A stretch of 64,000 bases of DNA from Nitrosomonas mobilis (GTDB lineage Bacteria > Pseudomonadota > Gammaproteobacteria > Burkholderiales > Nitrosomonadaceae). Location of the stretch: assembly GCF_900103035.1 (NCBI RefSeq), contig NZ_FMWO01000049.1:1-64000 (forward strand). The letters run 5' to 3'. The position numbers were made by a program, and so were the translations under genes. Each line of letters opens with the position of its first letter. Positions within the stretch are counted from its first letter, which is position 1. This document shows, one piece after another, positions 33,249 to 41,607 of this stretch. The notes beneath the pieces are model-generated. The model worked only from the letters and a program-made list of their open reading frames with translations. It ran no database searches and was not told the DNA's origin.

Positions 33249-34385
33249 ATGCGTGACGATCATCCATTCTGCTGGCAGCAGAAAATTCATGCGCATCAGT
33301 GGTTTTTTATTGCCGCCTGTGTTTATGCCCTGCTGATCATACCAATGACAGTATTCGCCAGAGCTGGTTTTGCTCCCGTCATTCTGGCTGTGCCTGCCAT
33401 GCATGCTTATGAAATGTTATTTGGCTATGCGCTGGCATTGATTGCGGGCTATTTGCTGGGGCCTATGCCTGCCTGGCATCTGCTGCTGTTGCTGGGGCTG
33501 TGGTTGGTGGCGCGAGTGAGTACGCTGACAGGTGACTGGGGATGGCTGAGCCTTGCCAGCAACAGTGGTTTTGCCATGCTGCTCGCCTGGCGATTGCTGC
33601 CACGTTTATGGGTAGCCAAAAAATGGCGCAATCGCCTGCTCGCACCCTTGCTGGGGCTGATTTGTGCTGCGGCCATCGTTACAGGCTTGACCGGGCAAAT
33701 ATCGGCATTCGAGTGGAGCCGTCATCTGCTCGATGAAAGTGTGCAGTTGTTCGCGCTGTTGATGCTGTTCATGGGTGGGAGAATGCTCGCGCCTGCCGCC
33801 GCCGGCGAATTCTATCGCCAGGGCATGGAGCTGGAAGCCCGAGTGCAGCCGCATATCGAAGGATGGTTGATTGTCATGGTTCTGGCATCCGTCGTGTTAT
33901 CGCCTGTTATTGCGCCAGTAGCGGGCATGATGCTGATTGTGGCGGGAATGCTGGCTGGCATCCGTCTGCTGCGTTGGCAGCTGTGGCATTGTCTGGCGCG
34001 TCCGGATCTCATCTGTCTCGGATTGGGTTATGCTTGGTTGGCGCTGGGGCTAATACTGCTGGGATGGGTGAAATTAAGCGGAGAAAAGGAATACTTCAGT
34101 GCCGTTGTGCATGCCATCACGATCGGTGCACTCGGCACGCTCTCAACTAATGTAATCGTGCGTGTTACGCTCCTGCATGTCAAACAATATCCCTCACATA
34201 TTCGGCTGATATTAACTATTACCATGCTGATGTCACTGGCGGCTATTGGACGTATCAGTGCCGATTTTTTCGGATATCGGGACGACTGGTTGATACTGGC
34301 TGCTTGTGCCTGGAGCGCTGGCTTCCTGCTGGTTTTATATATTTTGATCAGTTGTATCGGCGCCCGCGCCAGTCTTTCCCGTTAA
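33249..34385 (+). CDS. nnrS: NnrS family membrane protein
   Basis: NnrS is a haem- and copper-containing membrane protein associated with nitric oxide metabolism and protection against nitrosative stress. The 378-residue product consists of about twelve hydrophobic segments, opens with the typical short basic N-terminus and HAHQWFFIAACVYALL, and has AMHAYEMLFGYALALIAGYLL and HAITIGALGTLSTNVIVRVT, both conserved in NnrS. The ATG directly abuts the cysE stop, so it is in the same operon. The context of an NO-producing ammonia oxidiser fits. Confidence 0.92.
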   Translation: MRDDHPFCWQQKIHAHQWFFIAACVYALLIIPMTVFARAGFAPVILAVPAMHAYEMLFGYALALIAGYLLGPMPAWHLLLLLGLWLVARVSTLTGDWGWLSLASNSGFAMLLAWRLLPRLWVAKKWRNRLLAPLLGLICAAAIVTGLTGQISAFEWSRHLLDESVQLFALLMLFMGGRMLAPAAAGEFYRQGMELEARVQPHIEGWLIVMVLASVVLSPVIAPVAGMMLIVAGMLAGIRLLRWQLWHCLARPDLICLGLGYAWLALGLILLGWVKLSGEKEYFSAVVHAITIGALGTLSTNVIVRVTLLHVKQYPSHIRLILTITMLMSLAAIGRISADFFGYRDDWLILAACAWSAGFLLVLYILISCIGARASLSR

Positions 34386-34474
34386 TGGCGCCTCTCAATA
34401 GTCGTCTCAGGAAAGTTGATTTTCATTCAGGTCATGTAATTGGTAGTGGGCGTAATATCAATATGCTGCGTCGT

Positions 34475-34657
34475 TCAAATCGTCTGCGGATTGGCAATGG
34501 CCGCGGCTACGCCGCCAGCTGCAATTGCAGCTGGCGAGGAAATCTTCCCGGTTGCTTTAATTCTAAGAGCTTTTCTCGATAGGCTGCCTTCAATCTCAAC
34601 GCTGCTCCAATTGTTCTTGAGTGCTTCACAAAGTTCTTTCGCGGTAGGAATAGCCAT
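34475..34657 (-). CDS. Small 60-residue protein, unrecognised
   Basis: The ORF starts at ATG 34657 with AAGAGG eight bases upstream and encodes an amphipathic N-terminal half (MAIPTAKELCEALKNNW...) and a small-residue-rich, weakly hydrophobic end (SSPAAIAAGGVAAAIANPQ). The composition looks protein-like rather than random. The last third is encoded by a perfect 24-bp palindrome. It may be the truncated form of a longer single-membrane-helix protein. It lies in the 484-bp gap between nnrS and the nitrite transporter gene; nothing else is apparent there. Confidence 0.45.
   Translation of the reverse strand: MAIPTAKELCEALKNNWSSVEIEGSLSRKALRIKATGKISSPAAIAAGGVAAAIANPQTI
34513..34536. repeat. Perfect 24-bp palindrome
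   Basis: The sequence from CGCCAGCTGCAA to TTGCAGCTGGCG is fully self-complementary with no loop. It lies in the 3' part of the small minus-strand ORF. No T-run follows on either strand, so it is not an obvious terminator; a protein-binding site or a cruciform are possible. Confidence 0.85.
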
Positions 34658-34869
34658 AAGCGCCTCTTGCGATGAGCACTAACGCCAGCCGTAACCGGTG
34701 CCTTTGTAGTGAGCGCAGTGAGCGAAAAATGCGCCCGAGACTAACAGGCAGTCTTGCTGATCTTCATCGAATATGGCAGAATCTCCGACCACCATACAGC
34801 TAATTGACAGTAAGCAGGTGCGTGGCAGCCAGGAATTTTCTCAATTAACCTTTCTATCCAAGAAGAATT

Positions 34870-35772
34870 ATGAAAGAAACCAAACAAACTTTTATCAGTC
34901 AGAATGAGCATGTCATTCAATCCAGCGTTGCTGCCGAGGCGCTGTCATCCGGTGGTGGTACCGCGCCGGCCAAGGTAGAAAGCTCTACCGTTCTTGATCA
35001 AGTGCTGCCTTTACAGATGGGGCGTGATCTGGTCGAAGACGCCGTCAAAAAAAGTAAGTTCAGCGTTACACAGGTTATGACGCGGGGGTTTTTATGCACG
35101 CCTTTTCTCGCCTATGCAACAGCGTTGTCGGCACTGCTTGTTTCCCAAGGGTGGCCAACCGCAGCGGCTGGCTTGATGTTTCCGGTCGGCTATATCATGC
35201 TGGCTATATTGGGACTGGAAATGGCAACTGGTAGTTTTTCAGTAATGCCGATGGCTATGCTTGCCGGGAGGATTAAATTGCAGGCCGTGTTACGTAACTG
35301 GTCATGGACTTTTGTTGCCAACTTAGGGGGTGGTATTTTCTTTGCCTGGCTGCTTTGGTTTTCGCTAACTAAAGGTGGCGTGGCCGACACACCAGGTGTG
35401 TTGGTTACCCTTGCACATCTTGCCGAGAAAAAAGCTTCCTATATAAATTATGGTATAAATGGCTGGTTTGCAGCAGTTGGCATGGGTGTACTTTGTAACT
35501 GGCTAGTCAGCTTGGCCCCGGTTTTTGCTAAAGCATCACGTAGCGTGCCAGGAAAGGTCATGTTAATGTGGTTGCCGCTCGCCACCTTCTTCGCGCTGGG
35601 GTTTGAGCATGCGGTCGTTAATATGTTTGTATTCCCGGTTGGCATTCTTGCTGGTGCGGATGTGTCCATCTCGCAATGGTGGTTGTGGAATCAGATTCCT
35701 GTCACCATTGGCAATATACTGGGCGCGGTGCTATTTAATTCAGTACTGTGGTACCGTACACACAGCGCTTAG
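34870..35772 (+). CDS. nirC: Formate/nitrite transporter family protein
   Basis: The 300-residue product has a soluble N-terminal extension of about 70 residues and then six membrane segments of the FNT pentameric channel family, with the conserved LEMATGSFSVMPMAML and FALGFEHAVVNMFVFPVGI (His-containing pore motif) segments. It would move nitrite or formate; nitrite is more likely in a nitrifier, next to nnrS. Start: ATG 34870 with AAGAAG upstream. Confidence 0.85.
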   Translation: MKETKQTFISQNEHVIQSSVAAEALSSGGGTAPAKVESSTVLDQVLPLQMGRDLVEDAVKKSKFSVTQVMTRGFLCTPFLAYATALSALLVSQGWPTAAAGLMFPVGYIMLAILGLEMATGSFSVMPMAMLAGRIKLQAVLRNWSWTFVANLGGGIFFAWLLWFSLTKGGVADTPGVLVTLAHLAEKKASYINYGINGWFAAVGMGVLCNWLVSLAPVFAKASRSVPGKVMLMWLPLATFFALGFEHAVVNMFVFPVGILAGADVSISQWWLWNQIPVTIGNILGAVLFNSVLWYRTHSA

Positions 35773-35902
35773 ACTCCCGAAGAAAGGGCGATGGCTACCC
35801 ATTTCCCCTGAACAGGTTCTAAGCAGAACTAGGCGCGAATAAAAAAATGTTGACGTAGCATATGATTGATGTGTAAGGAAACATTTTAAAAGTGCCCGTA
35901 AG

Positions 35903-35943
35903 GCAAACCGCATTCTTCGCCAGACACGGTTGATGCGGTTTGC
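35903..35943. repeat. Inverted repeat between convergent genes
   Basis: An 11-base arm GCAAACCGCAT (35903-35913) is matched perfectly by ATGCGGTTTGC (35933-35943) with a 19-base loop. It lies between the convergent transporter and esterase genes. There is no clear T-tract, so a terminator role is possible but not proven. Confidence 0.6.
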
Positions 35944-35964
35944 GAAGTTCATATCCTGCGTCAG

Positions 35965-37467
35965 TCAGAAAGGCGCACCACAATTACCACTGCAGCTCAG
36001 GCTGCGCAGTTTTTTATCGTCATCGAGTAGCCGCTTCACCCAGTCCGTCAGATAAACACCCTGAGCGCTGCGCTCCTCGTAAAAATGGTTGGGTCTGAAT
36101 ACATCGATCAAGGCAGCATGATCCGTGTCTGTGCCGAGATAAAAACCCACATTTTTTTCCCGCGCCGTCACGCCCAGTGTGTGTCGCATTCTTGCGTGCC
36201 ATTCCAGCCAGGTTTGAGGAAGAATATTGCTCCATTTTTTGTCGTCATCGAATAGCCGTTTCACCCAGTCCGTCAGATAAGGATTCTGTGCGCTGCGTTC
36301 CTCGTAAAAATAGTTGGGCCTGAATACATCGATCAAGGCAGCATGATCCATGCCCGCACCGAGATAAAAACCCACATTTTTTTTCCGCGCCGTCACGCCC
36401 AGTGTGTGTCGCATTCTTGCGTGCCATTCCAGCCAGGTTTGAGGGAGAATATTGTTCCATTCCAGCGGATTGACCGATCCCGCGTTAGTCTGCTGCATGA
36501 CATTCAGAAACAATAGCTGCACGCCGTCCCAGGCAGCGGTATATTGACCGATACGACTTTTAGGGAAAAAACCTGCCAGCCCTGTCATGATTTGCGGGTA
36601 TAACGTCATCGAATCATAGGACCCCGCCTGATCGAGGCCCGGAACCCACGTTGCCAGATTATTACTGGCGTCCCACGCGCCGCCATCCGCCTGATTGAAA
36701 ACCAAATCGACAAACGGTTGCGTGAACACTCCTACTCCTGCATCTACCAATAAGGTGACCTGCGTTTTTTCTGAGTAAAGATTCCGCAATCGGGCAAAAT
36801 TAAGCAATGCACCGTAAGCCCCGGCGCTGGAGCCTGCTATCAACACATGCTTGATTTTTTTGCGGCGTGTATTGTGTTTGATCCACTCGCGCACCGCCAT
36901 AAAATTATCAAACCCGCGATGTTGTACGATCAGCGGATTGCCACCATTGATCAATCCTAGTGGATCGATGTAAACTGCATCTTTCGAGCCAATATGTGCA
37001 TCCCCTGTACAATATGGAATGAACACCATATTCCAGTCTCGAACCGGATTGTCTTTTTGTTTTCGCTTCAGGATACCGCCAACTTCACCCGGTATGTTTT
37101 CCGGATGATCGATTGCCGGGTTATAAACCGGGCGATCGCCTGCCACCAGCGAAGCCAGACAGGTTGCGCCGTTCCAGCAGGCCCCGCCACTGTTGAAATA
37201 GATCAGGGTTTTGTCTTTTTGCTTGCCTTCGTGGTAATAAAAATGGAAAGGCTGGTTTGGAAGACCTGCTGCGACCTCATCCGGCAGATAGCTGAATGCG
37301 CAACCTGGTTTAATATCTCGATAGCCACCATTCTCGTCCGCCACCGTCATCGCGGTACTGGGTACTTCTATTTTTTGCCACTCTCCTGAATGGTCATGCG
37401 CATAAGTAAAAGTAAAAACCAGAAATAAAACGATGCCACAAAAAAAAGTTGCCCTGGCTGTGTGCAT
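35965..37467 (-). CDS. Pectin acetylesterase-like secreted hydrolase with duplicated C-terminal segment
   Basis: The 500-residue product has a signal peptide (cleavage after YAH-D or TYA, about residue 23) and the features of the pectinacetylesterase/NOTUM-like hydrolases: IYFNSGGACWNGATC (oxyanion region) and a nucleophile elbow AGSSAGAYGALLN (Ser near residue 214). The likely catalytic His lies in DHAALIDVF. The stretch from WNNILPQTW to FDDDKK (75 residues) is repeated in tandem, so the DHAALIDVF segment occurs twice. The tail has two cysteines (SCSGNCGAPF). Its substrate is unknown; homologues in bacteria without pectin metabolism are often called vtpJ-like. It is preceded by GGAGGCAG before the ATG. 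Confidence 0.82.
   Translation of the reverse strand: MHTARATFFCGIVLFLVFTFTYAHDHSGEWQKIEVPSTAMTVADENGGYRDIKPGCAFSYLPDEVAAGLPNQPFHFYYHEGKQKDKTLIYFNSGGACWNGATCLASLVAGDRPVYNPAIDHPENIPGEVGGILKRKQKDNPVRDWNMVFIPYCTGDAHIGSKDAVYIDPLGLINGGNPLIVQHRGFDNFMAVREWIKHNTRRKKIKHVLIAGSSAGAYGALLNFARLRNLYSEKTQVTLLVDAGVGVFTQPFVDLVFNQADGGAWDASNNLATWVPGLDQAGSYDSMTLYPQIMTGLAGFFPKSRIGQYTAAWDGVQLLFLNVMQQTNAGSVNPLEWNNILPQTWLEWHARMRHTLGVTARKKNVGFYLGAGMDHAALIDVFRPNYFYEERSAQNPYLTDWVKRLFDDDKKWSNILPQTWLEWHARMRHTLGVTAREKNVGFYLGTDTDHAALIDVFRPNHFYEERSAQGVYLTDWVKRLLDDDKKLRSLSCSGNCGAPF
36014..36463 (-). repeat. 225-bp tandem duplication inside the esterase gene
   Basis: Two adjacent units of 225 bp (about 36239-36463 and 36014-36238) are nearly identical at DNA level and encode 75 residues each, differing at roughly ten positions (for example ARKKN against AREKN, GAGMDH against GTDTDH). 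The frame is preserved. The high identity suggests a fairly recent duplication. Confidence 0.93.
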
Positions 37468-37689
37468 ACTGCCTCCTTAATTATTTGTTTTATTCTGCAT
37501 AACAGTACCTGAAAAACCTTTAGACAGCAGTGTTTTTTACCACAGACAAATAATCAATGGCTCGCGCAACAGAGCTTGTACTAACCCACGATGCTTGAAA
37601 TTACTACTGCTTCAAACGCTTTATTTACTCAAAAATATACCGTTATGCCTTAAAGCTAATCATTTATACAACTTAGTTTGGAGGTACTT

Positions 37690-38673
37690 ATGAATAACCT
37701 GCCCTATCTTCCACCAGCCCTGTTGGGTGATAAAAGCAGTTTGTCCGATCAAGCACGAAGAGAAATTCAGAATCTCAGTGGCGCCCAGCCCCAAGCATTT
37801 CTGATGCAAGCGATTTTTGCCTGGGGAGTAGTTTTTGCCGCCATGGGTCTGGCAATTTATGTCGACGCCTTCTGGATGACTTTTCTGGCTATTGTCATCA
37901 TCGCCACGCGCCAGAATATTCTGGGTTTACTGGTGCATGAGCAAGTGCATTCCCTTGGATTCAGGGGACGCTGGGGAGATATTATCTGCAATCTGTTGGC
38001 CGCCTATCCATTGGGTATTACTGTTCAGGGCTATGCCAATGTCCACCTTTCTCACCATAAGCATTATTTTACTGACAGGGATCCTGATTTCCTGCGTAAA
38101 TCAGGAATAGACTGGGCATTCCCAATGGCACCACGGCATCTGGCCAAACTGTTGGCGAGTGACCTGCTTGGTTTGAGCTTCATTAAGATACTGAAAGGAA
38201 AGCAGCTGGAGAAAACGGATGCGTTCAAACGTCCATATCCAGTACCGCAATGGGTGCGCCCGGTTTTTTATGCAATTCTTGCAACAGGACTGATTTATAC
38301 CCAGACATGGGACATCTTTTTGATTTATTGGATCATTCCGCTGATTACCATCCTGCCGGTTATCGTGCGGCTAGGTGCAGTAACTGAACATGTCTACAAC
38401 CTGCCCCGGGCAAGTGTCAATGAATCCTCTCCTCTCATTATTCTGCGGTGGTGGGAAAAGCTGCTGTTACCCAACCTGAACTTTACGCTGCATGCCTATC
38501 ATCATTTTTTTCCAGGCGTAGCTTTTTGTAATTTACCAAAAGTACACTTGGTTTTTTTGCGAGAGGGGCTGGTGAATGAAAAAAACAGCTTTCAGGGTTA
38601 TTGGGACTATTTGGGTTATTTGCAAGCTGCTACGGATATTTCCGCTACTCGCAAACAACCAGATATCCGCTAA
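37690..38673 (+). CDS. Membrane fatty acid desaturase-family protein
   Basis: The 327-residue product contains the three histidine clusters of the membrane di-iron desaturase superfamily: HEQVH (about residue 82), HLSHHKHYF (about 118) and HAYHHFFPG (about 268), with hydrophobic segments between them. It would introduce a double bond or hydroxyl into an acyl chain or related lipid. Start ATG 37690 is supported by GGAGG eight bases upstream; an in-frame TTG at 37678 is not needed. A strong terminator follows. Confidence 0.87.
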   Translation: MNNLPYLPPALLGDKSSLSDQARREIQNLSGAQPQAFLMQAIFAWGVVFAAMGLAIYVDAFWMTFLAIVIIATRQNILGLLVHEQVHSLGFRGRWGDIICNLLAAYPLGITVQGYANVHLSHHKHYFTDRDPDFLRKSGIDWAFPMAPRHLAKLLASDLLGLSFIKILKGKQLEKTDAFKRPYPVPQWVRPVFYAILATGLIYTQTWDIFLIYWIIPLITILPVIVRLGAVTEHVYNLPRASVNESSPLIILRWWEKLLLPNLNFTLHAYHHFFPGVAFCNLPKVHLVFLREGLVNEKNSFQGYWDYLGYLQAATDISATRKQPDIR

Positions 38674-38708
38674 ATCAAGCGATATTCAAATAATTGACAA
38701 GACACAAA

Positions 38709-38742
38709 AAAGCCACCGGGTTCTAAACCGGTGGCTTTTTTA
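38709..38742 (+). terminator. Rho-independent terminator after the desaturase gene
   Basis: A perfect stem AAAGCCACCGG / CCGGTGGCTTT with a short loop (GTTCTAAA) is followed by a T-run. The flanking A-run upstream means it could also serve transcription from the opposite strand. Confidence 0.92.
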
Positions 38743-38801
38743 TTATTTAGCCTGTGAATGGATTGAGGTGCTATGTGTCAAGTGTTGTTGCCACAAATAT
38801 C

Positions 38802-39710
38802 TCAAGAAAAACGACGCGCACTACCGGCGAAACCCAGCAGTCCAATTGCCATCAGAGCAAGCAAACCAGGTTCAGGTACTTCTACTTTGGCCTCTTCACG
38901 TGCTGTGCTTTTCTGTTGAATTGTTACATTATATGTACCAGCGGACAGGTTAACGAAAGGGCTGAATAAATTAGTTTCCGTAAATGCGCCGCCTACGCTA
39001 TTAAATCCAGCATTGGCAAAAGCCGACACACCACGATTCAATTCTCCAGGCGACCATTTAAGGATATTGGCACCCACATTATTGGTCACATCAATCGAGA
39101 AACTCATGCTGGCATTTGCATTGCTACCAGTACCGAAATGGATTGGATCAACAAATGCTTTAAGAAAACCTGATGCATCGGTTTTGAATGCAAGCGTATC
39201 TGATTCGCTAAGTGTAAATGAAAGCGTTGCCAGCACATTGTTAGCAATGGTCGCGTTTGCGTTACCTGTGTTGTTTGCAGTATCAGCATAGGCATCCGAA
39301 CGTGTGAACCCTTGACCACCGGAACCAAAGATACTACCGCTTACACTCATATCAGAACGAGACAACGTACCGGTTGTAAATGCAACCGTGCTTTCGTCCG
39401 CTGCACCAGGGCAAGATGTACCCAAGCAAATCGGGGCTAGATTTAAAGTGGCAGCAGGAACGGACGTAGTATCTGTGCTTCCAGTTTGGATACCGTTCAA
39501 TCCAACAACCATCTCGCCATTTCGACTTTCGCTAAGAATATTGATGCCTGTGGATTTGGTGGGATTTCCGGGGGCGTCACTCACGAGAAAGAAATTCTCG
39601 ATGGTAAATATTGAAGAACCATAGACAAGCGCTTTTGCTTCCGATGTAAATAATACGTTACTAAACACTATACTCGCGCCTAACGCTAGCAAAGATGACT
39701 GGATTTTCAT
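38802..39710 (-). CDS. PEP-CTERM sorting domain protein
   Basis: The 302-residue product has a signal peptide (MKIQSSLLALGASIVFSNVL..., cleavage near EAKA-L) and a C-terminal PEP-CTERM tail: VPEPG, a hydrophobic helix LLALMAIGLLGFAG and the basic end SARRFS. Such proteins are recognised by an exosortase (EpsH/XrtA) and linked to exopolysaccharide production. The mature part is rich in Ser, Thr, Asn and Gly. No exosortase is in this window. Downstream of the desaturase terminator it is convergent with that gene. Confidence 0.88.
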   Translation of the reverse strand: MKIQSSLLALGASIVFSNVLFTSEAKALVYGSSIFTIENFFLVSDAPGNPTKSTGINILSESRNGEMVVGLNGIQTGSTDTTSVPAATLNLAPICLGTSCPGAADESTVAFTTGTLSRSDMSVSGSIFGSGGQGFTRSDAYADTANNTGNANATIANNVLATLSFTLSESDTLAFKTDASGFLKAFVDPIHFGTGSNANASMSFSIDVTNNVGANILKWSPGELNRGVSAFANAGFNSVGGAFTETNLFSPFVNLSAGTYNVTIQQKSTAREEAKVEVPEPGLLALMAIGLLGFAGSARRFS

Positions 39711-39911
39711 AAGCTGCCTCCATTAGAAAAATAAAAGTAATGCTAAAAGTGTGAAACCAACGAGAATGCTCATTGTATTTATATAAAAGCACATAGCGTG
39801 CCAATTTATGCAACTAATTGAATACAAATATATAATACTGATTTGCTGATGCCTGTTTTAGTGCTAAATTTTTCTGTGTAAAGTTTTTCGACATCATGTG
39901 GTATTTAAGCA

Positions 39912-41510
39912 TCATTTTATGTAACGACCTGGCGCAATGATGGTCTCTGGGTCAAGTGCTTTTTTCAAGGAAGATATTACTTGCCAATAGGAAAAATTTT
40001 CTTTGGTTAACCAAGTCATCCCCTCAATTCCAACACGATATGGCAAAAATCCCTCTTTTTTTCCTTCATCGAATAATGCTTGGTGGCATGCTTCAGCATT
40101 ACGTTGAGCAGATACGGAGCTGCGATCAAACAGCAAAGGCAAAGTGCTGTCAAAACACCGGTCGGACAAGCTTGTCAGCGTCATGAGCGGTTCCAGCCTA
40201 TATTGCTGCATGATATTGGTGACCATTTGCGTATAGCGAGCAACACTTTCTGCCCTCATGGGCACTAGTGGCGCATACCAGATCAACCCACAACCATCCC
40301 GGGCTGGATCCATGCTATCTGCTGGCCGTGTATTACCCTTGAGCCAATAGCAGAGTGGCAGTGCGGTTTGATTTGGATAACCGGCGACAAGCTGTAATGA
40401 ACGCTCGATGGTTATCAGTTTTTGACCCAATTTGAATCTGAATCTTTCTGGCAACCACTTTCCAAGCCGGGCACCCACCCGTGCCTGTGCCGGGCTGATA
40501 AATATCAGTCGCGATGCGAAGGGCGACAATAGCGCGCGGATTTCACGTCTTGCTGCTTTTACGACTCCCTTGGAACCATACAGGGTACCAAAGCCGGTCC
40601 ATGGCATCACCTGGTTATCTCGGCACAGTTCCGCAAGTATTTGGGGCGGGATGGTCTCTCCTATCGGTACGTGATCTCTGGGATAAGGCGTTGTCATCGC
40701 CAACACGCGATGGGCATTCATCAGATTGACTCCGCCAACCACACCAGGATAACGCGCAATCACTTCACGGATGCGTACCACCAGCTCACCAAGTTGGGCG
40801 GGCTGCTGCAACCCGAACAGAAAAGACTGGATGGCTGCCGGACGCCGCGCCAGTGCAATAGACATCTGCGTTACGATGCCAAAGCTTCCCTGTGAAAAAA
40901 TACCATCGATATAAGGGCCTATTCCCCACTTGAACGCTCGGTCGAGGTGCTCGCCACCTAGCCCGGTCAGCGCCGATTGATAGAGGCTGCCATCCGCTAG
41001 TACTGCCTGAATAGCCATCACCGCAGCAAAGTGATCCGCAATAGGGGTAATACCGTAGCCACGTTCGAGTGCATTGCCCAGTATGCTGCAAGTTGGACCG
41101 GCACCAGTCACCGGTACCATGTAGGGATGGTTACCTTGATCGAGAAATTTGGCAAGCTGCTCCTGAGTGACGCCTGGTTCGAGCGTTACGATACCGGCTT
41201 CTACATCAAAATCGATGATCTGGTTTAATGCGGAAAGATCGAGAATTACACAGTTATCAATAGCCGGCAGTGCCGTACCGTACCCCCAGTTATGGCCAGT
41301 ACTGATCGGATAAAGCGGCGTCTTGTGCGCCTGCGCAATTTTTACAATCTCAACAATCTCGTCTTTCCGGCAGGGCCTGAGGGCTGCGGCAATTTTGCGG
41401 GTTGCTCCAGTCGTGCACTGACCGTAATAGCGTTGTGCGGCTTCGCTGGCCAACACCTGAGAAGTGCCCAGCAGATCTAACCACGCACGCAGTGCATTGC
41501 TTATTTCCAT
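39912..41510 (-). CDS. FAD-binding oxidoreductase of the vanillyl-alcohol oxidase / p-cresol methylhydroxylase type
   Basis: The 532-residue product has the PCMH-type FAD-binding domain: YPISTGHNWGYGTALP (about residue 65), VTLEPGVTQEQLAKFL, PVTGAGPTCSILGNALERGYG and GIVTQMSIAL. A cap domain and a C-terminal segment ending in DPETIIAPGRYI complete the VAO fold. Enzymes of this family oxidise phenolic or alcohol substrates; the substrate here is unknown. It is divergent from the permease genes across a 97-bp gap. Confidence 0.87.
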   Translation of the reverse strand: MEISNALRAWLDLLGTSQVLASEAAQRYYGQCTTGATRKIAAALRPCRKDEIVEIVKIAQAHKTPLYPISTGHNWGYGTALPAIDNCVILDLSALNQIIDFDVEAGIVTLEPGVTQEQLAKFLDQGNHPYMVPVTGAGPTCSILGNALERGYGITPIADHFAAVMAIQAVLADGSLYQSALTGLGGEHLDRAFKWGIGPYIDGIFSQGSFGIVTQMSIALARRPAAIQSFLFGLQQPAQLGELVVRIREVIARYPGVVGGVNLMNAHRVLAMTTPYPRDHVPIGETIPPQILAELCRDNQVMPWTGFGTLYGSKGVVKAARREIRALLSPFASRLIFISPAQARVGARLGKWLPERFRFKLGQKLITIERSLQLVAGYPNQTALPLCYWLKGNTRPADSMDPARDGCGLIWYAPLVPMRAESVARYTQMVTNIMQQYRLEPLMTLTSLSDRCFDSTLPLLFDRSSVSAQRNAEACHQALFDEGKKEGFLPYRVGIEGMTWLTKENFSYWQVISSLKKALDPETIIAPGRYIK

Positions 41511-41607
41511 GAGTTTTTTAAAAAGTTATAAGTTTATGTTTAGCGATTGTTCTATTATCCTGTTTTATCGAAGGTACATTTTATAGAAACACATTATTTT
41601 AATATTC

